Shown: positions 1 to 5,922, counted from the first letter of the stretch. The stretch is 9,780 bases of DNA from Methanobacteriota archaeon (GCA_023409695.1 JAEYQZ010000110.1:1-9780); one strand, 5' to 3'. The notes: generated by a model from the sequence alone, not told the origin. A program made the numbers and translations.

Positions 1-130
1 AATTATCCCTTATTTTCATCTCGTCTATAACATAAAGGGGAGTGTCATATTTTTCTGTGAGTTCTACAGCATCTGCTCCACCGATGCTTAAATTTCCTTT
101 TTCATTTGTTTTAAGATCAAATTGCATCAT
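1..130 (-). CDS. lysA: Diaminopimelate decarboxylase, N-terminal part (cut by window edge)
   Basis: Reading leftwards from the ATG at 130, an open frame of 43 codons runs off the window. It contains ADAVELTEKYDTPLYVIDE, the N-terminal signature of meso-diaminopimelate decarboxylase (the 'A..LA..YGTPLYVYDE' strand that opens the PLP-dependent alanine-racemase-like barrel of the fold-type III decarboxylases). The enzyme makes lysine from meso-diaminopimelate in the cytoplasm. The catalytic lysine and the C-terminal barrel lie outside the window. There are two ATG codons in a row (130 and 127). GGAGG at about 134-138 (minus strand) suits either, with spacing of roughly 4 or 7 bases. A hairpin directly abuts this ribosome binding site. 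The gene points away from all others here, so it has its own promoter in 131-400. Family assignment is firm for so short a piece, but specificity (lysine rather than a related decarboxylase) rests on the N-terminus alone. Confidence 0.87.
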   Translation of the reverse strand, partial: MMQFDLKTNEKGNLSIGGADAVELTEKYDTPLYVIDEMKIRDN

Positions 131-138
131 AATCCTCC

Positions 139-172
139 AAAATTCACTTTGAATTTTGTCCAAAAGTTTTGG
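139..172. repeat. Two tandem hairpins in the lysA leader
   Basis: AAAATTCA (139-146) and TGAATTTT (150-157) form a perfect 8-bp stem with a 3-base loop. CCAAAA (160-165) and TTTTGG (167-172) form a second 6-bp stem around one base. In the lysA direction the first stem runs straight into the GGAGG ribosome binding site. A looser Ttt-rich inverted pair (TTCAA, TTGAA) lies nearby at about 199-216. Whether this is a regulatory leader or a dispersed repeat cannot be told from one copy. Confidence 0.5.
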
Positions 173-804
173 GGTTCTAAAATTGTTAGTTTGTCAACTT
201 CAACTTCGATTTTGAAATCCAAAAAAGAAGTAAACATTAAATTTATTCTCTTTCTACTATAAAAATGTTTTATGTTTGAGTTGAAAAAATGGAAAATTAA
301 CTGGAATTTGTGATATTTATTGAAAATAAATTAGTGTTTTGGAGATATTAGTGGAATAAAGAGTGAAAAATAGTTGAGATTTTGAATTTGGATCTAGCAT
401 TGATTTTTATTGACGATAAAATGATTCAAATAATAAAAATATGATGTAAATATAAATTTAAATAATATTTTGAGTGCCCATAAAAATTTTTATAGTGTAA
501 TGGCATATATTAATCATTTAAAAGTATAATAGTTGATTTTTTAGTAATTAAATTATAAAATGAATTAAATTTAGTATTATATAACTAAAATAAATGATAT
601 TTAAGCTATTTTTATATAAATATTATAAATTTTTGAGATATATAATATTTAAGAGAGTATAAGTATGTTGAAGTAGGTATAAGAATAGTGATACTGTTAT
701 ATCAATAATTTTATCTGTTGTATCTGGAGCAGCATATCCTTCAGTTAAAATATTCTTAAATCTGTGATAAATCAATTAAAATATTGTTCATAAGAGGTAG
801 TTAA
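173..804. other. AT-rich intergenic region
   Basis: This long gene-free stretch is extremely AT-rich and has no RNA-gene-like GC island. Visible elements are a 14-bp AT-only palindrome ATAAAAATTTTTAT at 480-493, a good TATA-like box TTTATATAAA at 611-620, and a possible broken small reading frame at 665-767. The lysA promoter must lie in its left part, but no single TATA box stands out. Nothing else is supported. Confidence 0.6.
665..767 (+). pseudogene. Possible frameshifted mini-gene (hydrophobic peptide)
   Basis: From 672 an open frame without a start codon reads RYKNSDTVISIILSVVSG and then AAYPSVKIFLNL, ending in TGA at 765-767. It looks like a genuine short hydrophobic helix with a polar start. 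In another frame there is ATG TTG AAG at 665-673, preceded by GAGAG at about 651-657 as a possible ribosome binding site, and followed at once by a stop. Removing one base near 674 would join the two into a peptide of about 33 residues beginning MLKRYKNSD. It lies 37 bases before the next gene, below a TATA-like box at 611-620. It could be a decayed small membrane protein, a sequencing indel, or chance. Confidence 0.2.
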
Positions 805-1161
805 ATGAGAACAGGTTCAAAAATGATGATTATAATTGGTTGTATTGCTATAGTTATGGGATTACCCTCATTTTTATTATATGGTGAATTGTTAATTAGC
901 ATATTCCTTATATTAGGAGGGATACTCTCGATTATAATTGGAGTATTTAATAACAAAGGTTATTATAATAACTTTAGTTATGCGGCTATTTTTAGCGTAA
1001 TTGCACTATGGGGATTAACATTACTTTATATTTTCTTATTTAGAACCAATGAATATTTAGGAGATATGGGTTTTTTTTATATTCTAGTTGGACTTTTTAT
1101 ATTGCTCATGATCGTTTTTGGTGGAAGTTATGTTCGTAGACGTAAAAAGCTTGATTTATGA
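805..1161 (+). CDS. Small four-helix membrane protein of unknown function
   Basis: The 118-residue product is almost entirely hydrophobic. Predicted membrane segments by eye are at about 7-26, 28-48, 58-79 and 88-110, with a basic C-terminal tail (RRRKK, 112-116) that suggests the C-terminus is cytoplasmic. The loop between helices two and three (NNKGYYNNFS) is Asn/Tyr-rich. The ATG at 805 is preceded by GAGGT at 795-799, a fair match to the archaeal anti-Shine-Dalgarno sequence. No catalytic or binding motif is visible and I do not recognise the family. Such four-helix proteins of 100-130 residues are common as lineage-specific membrane proteins in methanogens. It is convergent with argD, with 70 bases between the stop codons, so it is probably transcribed alone. 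That it is a real gene is likely; its function is open. Confidence 0.6.
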   Translation: MRTGSKMMIIIGCIAIVMGLPSFLLYGELLISIFLILGGILSIIIGVFNNKGYYNNFSYAAIFSVIALWGLTLLYIFLFRTNEYLGDMGFFYILVGLFILLMIVFGGSYVRRRKKLDL

Positions 1162-1200
1162 AAATAAGTTAAATTGATGGTTTTAAAATTTGAAAATAAG

Positions 1201-1230
1201 AAAAAGAAAAATATCCTTAAAAAAATAAAA
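1201..1230 (-). terminator. Oligo-T terminator of argD
   Basis: Directly after the argD stop (1232-1234), the minus strand reads ATTTTATTTTTTTAAGG and then further T clusters (TTTTTCTTTTT). Archaeal transcription typically ends at such oligo-T tracts without needing a hairpin. The tract also lies in the 70-base gap between the convergent genes. Confidence 0.55.
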
Positions 1231-1231
1231 T

Positions 1232-2407
1232 TTAAGAAAGGTCGCTTAAAATAGTCTCTAAAACACATGTAACTGTGTCTATCTGACCTTTATCTATGTT
1301 AAGCGGTGGTAAGAACCTTAAAACATTACCCGCTGTACAGTTTATAAGAACACCCTGTTCTCTTGCAGTGGTCACGATATTGGAACAGTCAATATCTATT
1401 TCCATTCCAATCATTAAACCGGCGCCACGTACGTCTTCAACTATTCCGTACAGTTTTTTCTGCTCGTTGAGTTTGTACATAAAGTAATCTCCCATTTCTT
1501 TTGCTTTTTGAGGAAGATTCTCTTCGATTATAGTTTCAATTGACGCTTTTGCAGCGGCACATGCAAGTGGGTTTCCACCGAAGGTTGCTGCATGGTCTCC
1601 AGGTTCAAATGCATCTGCTACTTCTTTTTGGGCGAGTACTGCACCTATTGGGAATCCTCCACCTAAAGCTTTAGCAACGGTGGTTATATCTGGAGTTACA
1701 CCGAAAAGGTCGGATGCAAACATTTCTCCAGTCCTTCCAAATCCGGTCTGCACTTCGTCGAAGATTAAAAGAACGTCGTTTTCAACACAGAGTTCTTTAA
1801 GATCTTTTAAATAACCTACTGGAGGTACTATGACTCCTCCTTCACCCTGTATTGGTTCAACCAGAACTGCTGCTGTGTCATCGGTTATGGTTTCCGCAAC
1901 AGCTTCAATATCTCCGAAAGGAACATGTGTAAACCCTGGAGATAATGGTTCAAATCCCTTTTTGTATTTATGCTGGCCGGTAGCTGTAATCATGGCAAGA
2001 GTTCGTCCGTGGAATGAATTTTCCATGGCTATTATTTCACCGTTTCCTGTAAATTTCCGTGCGAGTTTCACGGCCCCTTCATTTGCTTCTGCACCGCTGT
2101 TACAGAAGAATGCTTTATCGTGCGGAGAAACCTCAGTAAGCAGTTTTGCTAATTCTACCTGTTCCTGTGTATAATAAATATTGGAACAGTGAATCATCCT
2201 TTTAGCCTGGTTACAGATGGCCTCTACAACCTTTGGATGTGAATGTCCTACGTTGTTTACGGCAATCCCTGCAAAACAGTCAATATATGTTTTACCTTCC
2301 ACGTCCCAAACTACAGATCCCTGTCCCTTTGCAAGGGCTAAAGGATACCGTCCGTACGTTTGCATGACGTATTCTTTATCTAAAGCCATAATCTCTTCCG
2401 TATTCAT
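1232..2407 (-). CDS. argD: Acetylornithine aminotransferase
   Basis: This 391-residue class III, PLP-dependent aminotransferase transfers an amino group between N-acetylornithine and 2-oxoglutarate in arginine synthesis. Related enzymes can also act on N-succinyl-diaminopimelate. Numbering from the ATG at 2407, visible motifs are NSGAEANE (103-110, phosphate binding), SFHGRT (131-136, the Phe stacking on the cofactor), EPIQGEGG (184-191), FDEVQTG with Asp217 (pyridine nitrogen), the Schiff-base Lys246 in TVAKALGGGFPIG, and TFGGNP with Thr275. Length is normal for ArgD. The frame stays open upstream to 2464, but those 19 extra codons fall in a hairpin element, whereas AAGGTGAT lies just before the ATG at 2407, so 2407 is the start. 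Its neighbours are lysA on one side and a cyclophilin on the other. I recall a similar order in Methanothermobacter, which I could not check. Family is certain; dual use in lysine synthesis is only possible. Confidence 0.95.
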   Translation of the reverse strand: MNTEEIMALDKEYVMQTYGRYPLALAKGQGSVVWDVEGKTYIDCFAGIAVNNVGHSHPKVVEAICNQAKRMIHCSNIYYTQEQVELAKLLTEVSPHDKAFFCNSGAEANEGAVKLARKFTGNGEIIAMENSFHGRTLAMITATGQHKYKKGFEPLSPGFTHVPFGDIEAVAETITDDTAAVLVEPIQGEGGVIVPPVGYLKDLKELCVENDVLLIFDEVQTGFGRTGEMFASDLFGVTPDITTVAKALGGGFPIGAVLAQKEVADAFEPGDHAATFGGNPLACAAAKASIETIIEENLPQKAKEMGDYFMYKLNEQKKLYGIVEDVRGAGLMIGMEIDIDCSNIVTTAREQGVLINCTAGNVLRFLPPLNIDKGQIDTVTCVLETILSDLS

Positions 2408-2431
2408 TAAATCACCTTCGTAATCAAAAAC

Positions 2432-2506
2432 CCTCGAAAAATCTCCGATTTTTCGGGGCACCAAAAAATGCTCCGAAAATCCTACGGATTTTCGAGAGAT
2501 TTTTTG
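2432..2506. repeat. Tandem hairpin element in the argD leader
   Basis: Hairpin one is CGAAAAATC (2435-2443) with GATTTTTCG (2447-2455), extended by CC/GG outside and a T-G pair. Hairpin two is CGAAAATCC (2474-2482) with GGATTTTCG (2486-2494), extended through CTC/GAG and by CAAAAAAT (2462-2469) with ATTTTTTG (2499-2506), about 20 pairs in all with two bulges. In the argD direction the first hairpin is followed by GGGTTTTTG, so it resembles an intrinsic terminator standing 12-15 bases before the ribosome binding site. It may be a leader attenuator or a member of a dispersed intergenic palindrome family. A related design lies after the cyclophilin gene. Confidence 0.75.
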
Positions 2507-2860
2507 AGTGAGTATAAAATTTTATTATCTAATTGAAATTTATTTTACTAAATTAATTTGTTTTGTCCACTATTAAATCATCCGGAAAATTTAAAAATTT
2601 TATGGGTCTAAATAATAAAACATAATTTTAAGTTGATCATTTTATTTTTTTCAAACATATATCTGTTAATTTAAAGATTAAATGTAGTTAAATTCATATA
2701 TTATATGACAAAATATCTATCTTAATATCTCATTAAACATTATTTCAGGTGAGTAATGCAGAAATTCAGAAAGTGATTTAAACACGCTTTCTACAAATTT
2801 GAATTTAATAAATAATTTTAAAACTTTTTACTTGATTATAAATTAATCACTGGTGAAAAA
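2507..2860. other. Divergent promoter region between argD and the cyclophilin gene
   Basis: This AT-rich stretch must carry both promoters. On the minus strand an AT-rich box (AAAATTTTATA, about 2513-2523) would start argD transcripts inside the hairpin element. For the cyclophilin, several TATA-like tracts (for example TTTAATAAATAATTTTAAAA at about 2803-2822) compete and none is clearly best. GGTGA at 2852-2856 is the cyclophilin ribosome binding site. No other structure is evident. Confidence 0.45.
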
Positions 2861-3286
2861 ATGAAAAAAGCGATAATTGAAACTGATAAAGGAAATATAG
2901 AGCTCGTACTTTTTGATAAAGAAGCTCCAAATACAGTAGCTAACTTTGAAAAACTTGCAAAAGAAGGATTTTACAATGGTCTGACATTCCACAGGGTGAT
3001 CCCTAATTTTGTCATCCAGGGCGGATGTCCTAAAGGAAATGGAACTGGTGGACCAGGTTACACTATAAAATGTGAGATTAACCCCCATAAACACGGTGCA
3101 GGGGCTCTTTCCATGGCTCATGCAGGTAAAGATACCGGTGGCAGTCAGTTCTTCATTACCCATTCCCCACAGCCACACCTTGACGGAGTACACACCGTTT
3201 TTGGTAAAGTTGTTAAAGGAATGGATGTTGTAAACAAAATAGAACAGAACGATGTAATGAATAAGGTTACCGTTTTCGACGAATAA
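2861..3286 (+). CDS. Cyclophilin-type peptidyl-prolyl cis-trans isomerase
   Basis: This 141-residue cytoplasmic single-domain cyclophilin catalyses cis-trans isomerisation of peptidyl-proline bonds during folding. There is no signal peptide or membrane segment, and the length equals the shortest prokaryotic PpiB-like forms. The core motif FHRVIPNFVIQGG (43-55) holds the catalytic Arg45, Phe50 and Gln53, equivalent to human CypA Arg55, Phe60 and Gln63. GGSQFFIT (93-100), Leu107 and His111 complete the active site. The position of CypA Trp121, which governs cyclosporin binding, is His106 (PHLDG), so low cyclosporin sensitivity is expected from family knowledge. The ATG at 2861 follows GGTGA at 2852-2856. 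It stands alone between argD (divergent) and a hairpin element, so it is probably monocistronic. Family assignment is secure; clients are unknown. Confidence 0.95.
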   Translation: MKKAIIETDKGNIELVLFDKEAPNTVANFEKLAKEGFYNGLTFHRVIPNFVIQGGCPKGNGTGGPGYTIKCEINPHKHGAGALSMAHAGKDTGGSQFFITHSPQPHLDGVHTVFGKVVKGMDVVNKIEQNDVMNKVTVFDE

Positions 3287-3296
3287 CTTTATTTCC

Positions 3297-3362
3297 TCAA
3301 AATTTTTGATTTTGCGGCTCTTGAATGCGAAGCATTCAGAGCACTAAAAAATTTTAATTTTG
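3297..3362. repeat. Hairpin element after the cyclophilin gene (terminator or dispersed repeat)
   Basis: A central hairpin pairs GCTC (3317-3320) plus TGAATGC (3322-3328) with GCATTCA (3332-3338) plus GAGC (3339-3342), with one bulged T and a GAA loop. Flanking arms can also pair: AAATTTTT (3300-3307) with AAAAATTT (3347-3354), or CAAAATT (3298-3304) with AATTTTG (3356-3362). It starts about ten bases after the stop codon. Its plan (AT-rich arms around a GC-containing hairpin, with a GCAC/GGCA spacer) resembles the element in the argD leader. Confidence 0.6.
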
Positions 3363-3593
3363 GCACGGCTTTAATTTATTATCTTGAATTATTTATTATG
3401 CATTTTTAAATGAATAAAGTCTAAAATTATTTGTTTTAATTAATTTTACTATAATTAGGGGGCATAATATGCTCTTTTAATTCTAATAAAAGACTGTGTT
3501 TCCAAGGATTAATATGTTCAAAATATTTATTAACAATTTATTATATAAAATAGAGTTAAATAGGGCCCTATTTCATACTCAGGTGAAACTGTT
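3363..3593. other. Intergenic region upstream of the MFS gene
   Basis: AT-rich, no gene. An 11-bp palindrome GCATAATATGC lies at 3462-3472, about 70 bases above the TATA box of the transporter gene. Promoter, operator and ribosome binding site of that gene are listed separately. No other structure is evident. Confidence 0.5.
3541..3573 (+). promoter_or_regulatory. MFS gene promoter with 16-bp palindromic operator
   Basis: The TATA box TTATATAAAA (3541-3550) is followed eight bases later by a perfect palindrome AAATAGGGCCCTATTT (3558-3573). In archaea transcription starts about 25 bases after the TATA box, here near 3568-3573. The palindrome therefore lies between TATA box and start site, the position used by repressors that block polymerase loading. 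It is one of very few GC blocks in this AT-rich gap, so it is unlikely to be chance. Confidence 0.65.
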
Positions 3594-3596
3594 TTG
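3581..3596 (+). promoter_or_regulatory. Ribosome binding site deciding a TTG start
   Basis: AGGTGA (3581-3586) matches the archaeal 16S rRNA 3' end and stands seven bases before TTG at 3594-3596. The ATG at 3598 is in another frame and stops after two codons. TTG is therefore the only sensible start for the transporter, and a weak start codon could limit its expression. Confidence 0.75.
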
Positions 3597-5237
3597 AATG
3601 TTTTAGAGAGAAAATGGCGGATATTATTTGCAATTGCTATAGGGACCATAATGGTGCCTATTAACGCGAGTATTGTCAACGTTTCGTTACCTACAATTAC
3701 TGCTTTCTTTTCTACAAGTATTGCGAGCTCAGAGTGGGTAATAACTGCATACTTAATTAATTTACTGGGCTTTGTCTTATTATTTGGTCGTCTAGGTGAT
3801 TTTTACGGCCATGAAAGAATATATATGGTGGGCCTAGTTAGTTTTCTCATTACGTCAGTTTTATGCAGTTTATCCCCTTCAATAACTTTTCTTATAATTT
3901 TCAGGGGTTTGCAGGGTATTGCAGCCGCATTAATGCTGTCAGTCTCTATGGGTATGGTTAAAAGTGCTTTTCCACCTAGTCAGACGGGTAAAGCTTTAGG
4001 TATATATGCCGTGGCAATATCTGCAGGTTTAGCGATTGGTCCAGCAATTGGGGGGCTAATACAAACATTTTTCGGCTGGCAAACTATATTCCTGGTGAAT
4101 ATTCCAATGGGTATAACCAGCTTCCTGCTCTGTTATAAAGTTTTAAGAAGAGACGAGACTAAACCAGCTAAATTGGATGTCCCTGGAGCAATATTACAGT
4201 ATTTTTGCCTTTTTTCTGTGGTATATTTGCTTAATGATATACAAACCTCAAAATTAGATGCTTTGACAATAATAATGGCTCTTGTGGCTGTAATAACGTT
4301 AATTTTGTTTATCTGGAATGAGAAAAGGGCAGATGATCCTCTTCTGGACCTTGGAATATTTAAAAATAAAACATTTTCTGCATTTAACCTCAGTCTGTAC
4401 TTCAATTATATCTGCATGTATATGATTCTCTTTATTATGCCTTTCTACTTGCAAAAGGTACTGTTGTGTAATCCTGCATTAACTGGGGCCGTATTAATGG
4501 TTAATCCTATAGTTATGATGATTCTAGCTCCTATAAGCGGTACATTGGCTGATAGGGTAGGTTCAAGACCTTTGGCAATTATGGGGGCGTTAATAAGCGC
4601 TTTAGCGTTTTACTCCATGACATCTCTTACTATGTTCTCTAATGTCTTTGATGTTGTATGGAGACTAGCCCTTTTAGGGGTAGGTGCTGCAATCTTCCAG
4701 GCCCCTAATAACAGGGCAATTATGACTGTTATTCCTGATAAGAAGAAAGGATTAGCTTCTAGTATTATAGTGACCATGCGAAACCTGGGAATGGTATTTG
4801 GAGTATCAATTGCAGGTATACTGTTATATACCACCATAAGCTCGGATGCTTTACAGCAGAATCAACTCTATGACCTGGCGGCATATAATTTCACAAGTGG
4901 AATGCACTTGATAATGATGTTAGGGGCTTTCTTAAGTATAGTTATACTTATACTTTCTCCAGTGGGTATCTACAGGAAGAAAATCACTGAAACTAAAGAG
5001 ATAATTCAGGAATCAGATATAATACCTGCGCCGCAGGATATAATTGGGGAATCAAGCGAGTTAATAAATGAATTAGAACTTGTAAAACATTCAAAGGAAT
5101 TACTTGAAGATTCAGAACTTTTAAGGTATTCAAAAGAGATAATTGAAGATCCAGCTATATTGATGCGGCCAAAAGATATTTTAAAGGAGAAATTGGATGA
5201 ATTAAATTTTGAAATCTCCAGGAAGAATGGTAAATAG
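3594..5237 (+). CDS. MFS transporter, DHA2 (EmrB/QacA-like) family, 14 membrane helices
   Basis: The 547-residue product is a proton-coupled exporter of the DHA2 type; substrate unknown (drugs, toxic organics or a metabolite). About fourteen membrane segments can be marked between 9 and 458. Motif A is GRLGDFYGHER (65-75) with a second copy-like GTLADRVGSRP (316-326) in the other half. Motif B is RGLQGIAAA (104-112), and motif C, typical of antiporters, is GLAIGPAIGG (145-154). In helix one the usual LDxTIVNVALP appears as INASIVNVSLP, with Asn24 where Asp is typical. After residue 460 follows a hydrophilic cytoplasmic tail of about 88 residues, longer than usual, containing four 13-residue repeats. 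The start is TTG (see separate entry). It stands alone, with a palindromic operator in the promoter, suggesting repression by an unlinked TetR- or MarR-like regulator (inference). Family is certain; substrate is not. Confidence 0.93.
   Translation: MNVLERKWRILFAIAIGTIMVPINASIVNVSLPTITAFFSTSIASSEWVITAYLINLLGFVLLFGRLGDFYGHERIYMVGLVSFLITSVLCSLSPSITFLIIFRGLQGIAAALMLSVSMGMVKSAFPPSQTGKALGIYAVAISAGLAIGPAIGGLIQTFFGWQTIFLVNIPMGITSFLLCYKVLRRDETKPAKLDVPGAILQYFCLFSVVYLLNDIQTSKLDALTIIMALVAVITLILFIWNEKRADDPLLDLGIFKNKTFSAFNLSLYFNYICMYMILFIMPFYLQKVLLCNPALTGAVLMVNPIVMMILAPISGTLADRVGSRPLAIMGALISALAFYSMTSLTMFSNVFDVVWRLALLGVGAAIFQAPNNRAIMTVIPDKKKGLASSIIVTMRNLGMVFGVSIAGILLYTTISSDALQQNQLYDLAAYNFTSGMHLIMMLGAFLSIVILILSPVGIYRKKITETKEIIQESDIIPAPQDIIGESSELINELELVKHSKELLEDSELLRYSKEIIEDPAILMRPKDILKEKLDELNFEISRKNGK
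5055..5210 (+). repeat. Four 13-residue repeats in the MFS C-terminal tail
   Basis: Residues 488-539 divide into SELINELELVKHS, KELLEDSELLRYS, KEIIEDPAILMRP and KDILKEKLDELNF. The shared pattern is K-E-(I/L)-(I/L)-E-D, two variable, two hydrophobic, then a basic residue. The middle two units are also alike at DNA level (TTCAAA...GAAGAT..AG), indicating duplication. The pattern suggests short amphipathic helices. Confidence 0.7.
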
Positions 5238-5294
5238 CTTATGGGGTTAATCTTTTTGTCTGCTTTAAGCTTGGGTGATATTTACAAAGATTTA

Positions 5295-5310
5295 ACTCTT
5301 ATTTTTTTAA
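5295..5310 (+). terminator. Probable oligo-T terminator of the MFS gene
   Basis: CTCTTATTTTTTT with T7 at 5302-5308 lies about 65 bases after the MFS stop, and further T5 tracts follow to 5345. This fits archaeal oligo-T termination. There is no strong hairpin. Confidence 0.4.
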
Positions 5311-5410
5311 TTTAACAGGTTTTTAAGCGAAATTTTTCATTTTTATTATGAATTTAGTTTTGCAACTATTTTGAAATTTAAATATGGAACGTGTTTTTTT
5401 GTAAAGAATG

Positions 5411-5469
5411 GCATTACTTTTGGTATAAGTATTACTATTCTGGCTAAATTAGCCTTAAAAGTAATAATA
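5411..5469 (+). promoter_or_regulatory. Inverted-repeat cluster upstream of the 73-residue gene
   Basis: ATTACTTTT (5413-5421) is exactly complementary to AAAAGTAAT (5457-5465). Inside lie AGTATTACTATT (5428-5439) and a perfect 6-1-6 palindrome GGCTAAATTAGCC (5442-5454). The GTATTAC / GTAATA words recur in front of cbiM. The cluster ends where the shared promoter begins, which is the typical place of an operator or activator site. Confidence 0.5.
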
Positions 5470-5497
5470 AAATGTAAATAGAAAGTATTATATATGA
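5461..5497 (+). promoter_or_regulatory. Promoter copy 1, shared with cbiM
   Basis: This 37-bp block matches 6268-6304 at 32 of 37 positions without gaps. The first nine bases (GTAATAATA) and the core AAATAGAAAGTATTATATA are identical. TATTATATA (5486-5494) is the TATA box, preceded by a purine-rich AGAAAG stretch fitting a BRE. A start near 5517-5520 is expected, giving a leader of about 180 bases before the 73-residue gene. Similarity weakens but continues upstream (TTAGCCTTAAAA against TTAGCTTTAAA). Confidence 0.7.
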
Positions 5498-5700
5498 AAA
5501 AGCTCTAATTGATGCTTGTAATGGTAAATAATGGATTTGTATTACTTAAATAAACATAAGGACTATATTTGTAGTACTGCTATTATTTCCTCCTAAATAG
5601 AAAGCCAGAGTAACCTCCTATTAATGTGAATTATAGGGCATTGATTTATGTTCGCTCAAATGTGCATTAAATGCCCTATAATTATTTGGAGAGATAAAAA
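5498..5700 (+). ncRNA. Structured mRNA leader of the 73-residue gene
   Basis: The predicted leader has a perfect 14-bp stem: AATTATAGGGCATT (5629-5642) with AATGCCCTATAATT (5670-5683), around a 27-base loop. The stem ends four bases before GGAGAG (5688-5693). Upstream are two pyrimidine blocks, TTCCTCCTA (5587-5595) and AACCTCCTA (5612-5620), which could pair with GGAG. A further GTATTACTT lies at 5539-5547. No known riboswitch class is recognised. The layout suggests control of translation, but a simple protective hairpin is possible. Confidence 0.45.
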
Positions 5701-5922
5701 ATGGAAAATAAAAATTTTGAAGAAATAGTAATGGAAAAACTTATGAATATGGATTCTGATTTTGCAGGAAGGAGTACCTGTATAGCATGGGCAACTTTCC
5801 CATATAATAGAAATAATTTAAAAATGGTAGAGAATGCTTTAGGAAAACTCAACTGGAAAAATGATGAATATATTTTGACATATGATGAGAATTTGATCTT
5901 TGTTAAAAAAGATTTAATTTAA
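5701..5922 (+). CDS. Orphan 73-residue protein of unknown function
   Basis: This small soluble protein is rich in Asn, Glu, Asp and Lys, with one cysteine (Cys27). By eye it begins with a helix (about 5-17), followed by a strand (CIAWATFPY, 27-35), a helix (NLKMVENALGKL, 39-50) and two strands (EYILTYD, ENLIFVKK), an alpha-beta plan. There is no membrane segment, signal peptide or metal-binding motif. I do not recognise the family. GGAGA (5688-5692) stands nine bases before the ATG, a normal distance. It has its own promoter almost identical to that of cbiM and a strongly structured leader, which argues both that it is a real gene and that it is expressed together with the metal transporter. 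A role in nickel or cobalt handling or regulation is a guess from this context only. Confidence 0.65.
   Translation: MENKNFEEIVMEKLMNMDSDFAGRSTCIAWATFPYNRNNLKMVENALGKLNWKNDEYILTYDENLIFVKKDLI

Noticed and set aside
480..493. Palindrome ATAAAAATTTTTAT as a regulatory site
   Set aside because: Made of A and T only, in very AT-rich DNA and far from any gene start; expected by chance.
1830..2174. Plus-strand open frame across argD
   Set aside because: Antisense shadow of a certain gene, Ser/Pro/Cys-rich as usual for shadows, with no ribosome binding site.
2408..2464. N-terminal extension of argD (open frame to an ATG at 2464)
   Set aside because: The extra codons lie in the hairpin element, match no ArgD N-terminus, and a strong AAGGTGAT site precedes the ATG at 2407.
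2843..3193. Minus-strand open frame across the cyclophilin gene
   Set aside because: Shadow of a certain gene with no recognisable domain.
5512..5553. Short plus-strand frame MLVMVNNGFVLLK in the same leader
   Set aside because: Thirteen codons, no ribosome binding site, and the expected transcription start lies inside it.
5583..5630. Minus-strand peptide end IGGYSGFLFRRK with AGGAGG-like words in the leader of the 73-residue gene
   Set aside because: It resembles the tail of a membrane protein, but the frame is only about 15 codons, begins after a stop and has no start codon; chance is the simplest reading.
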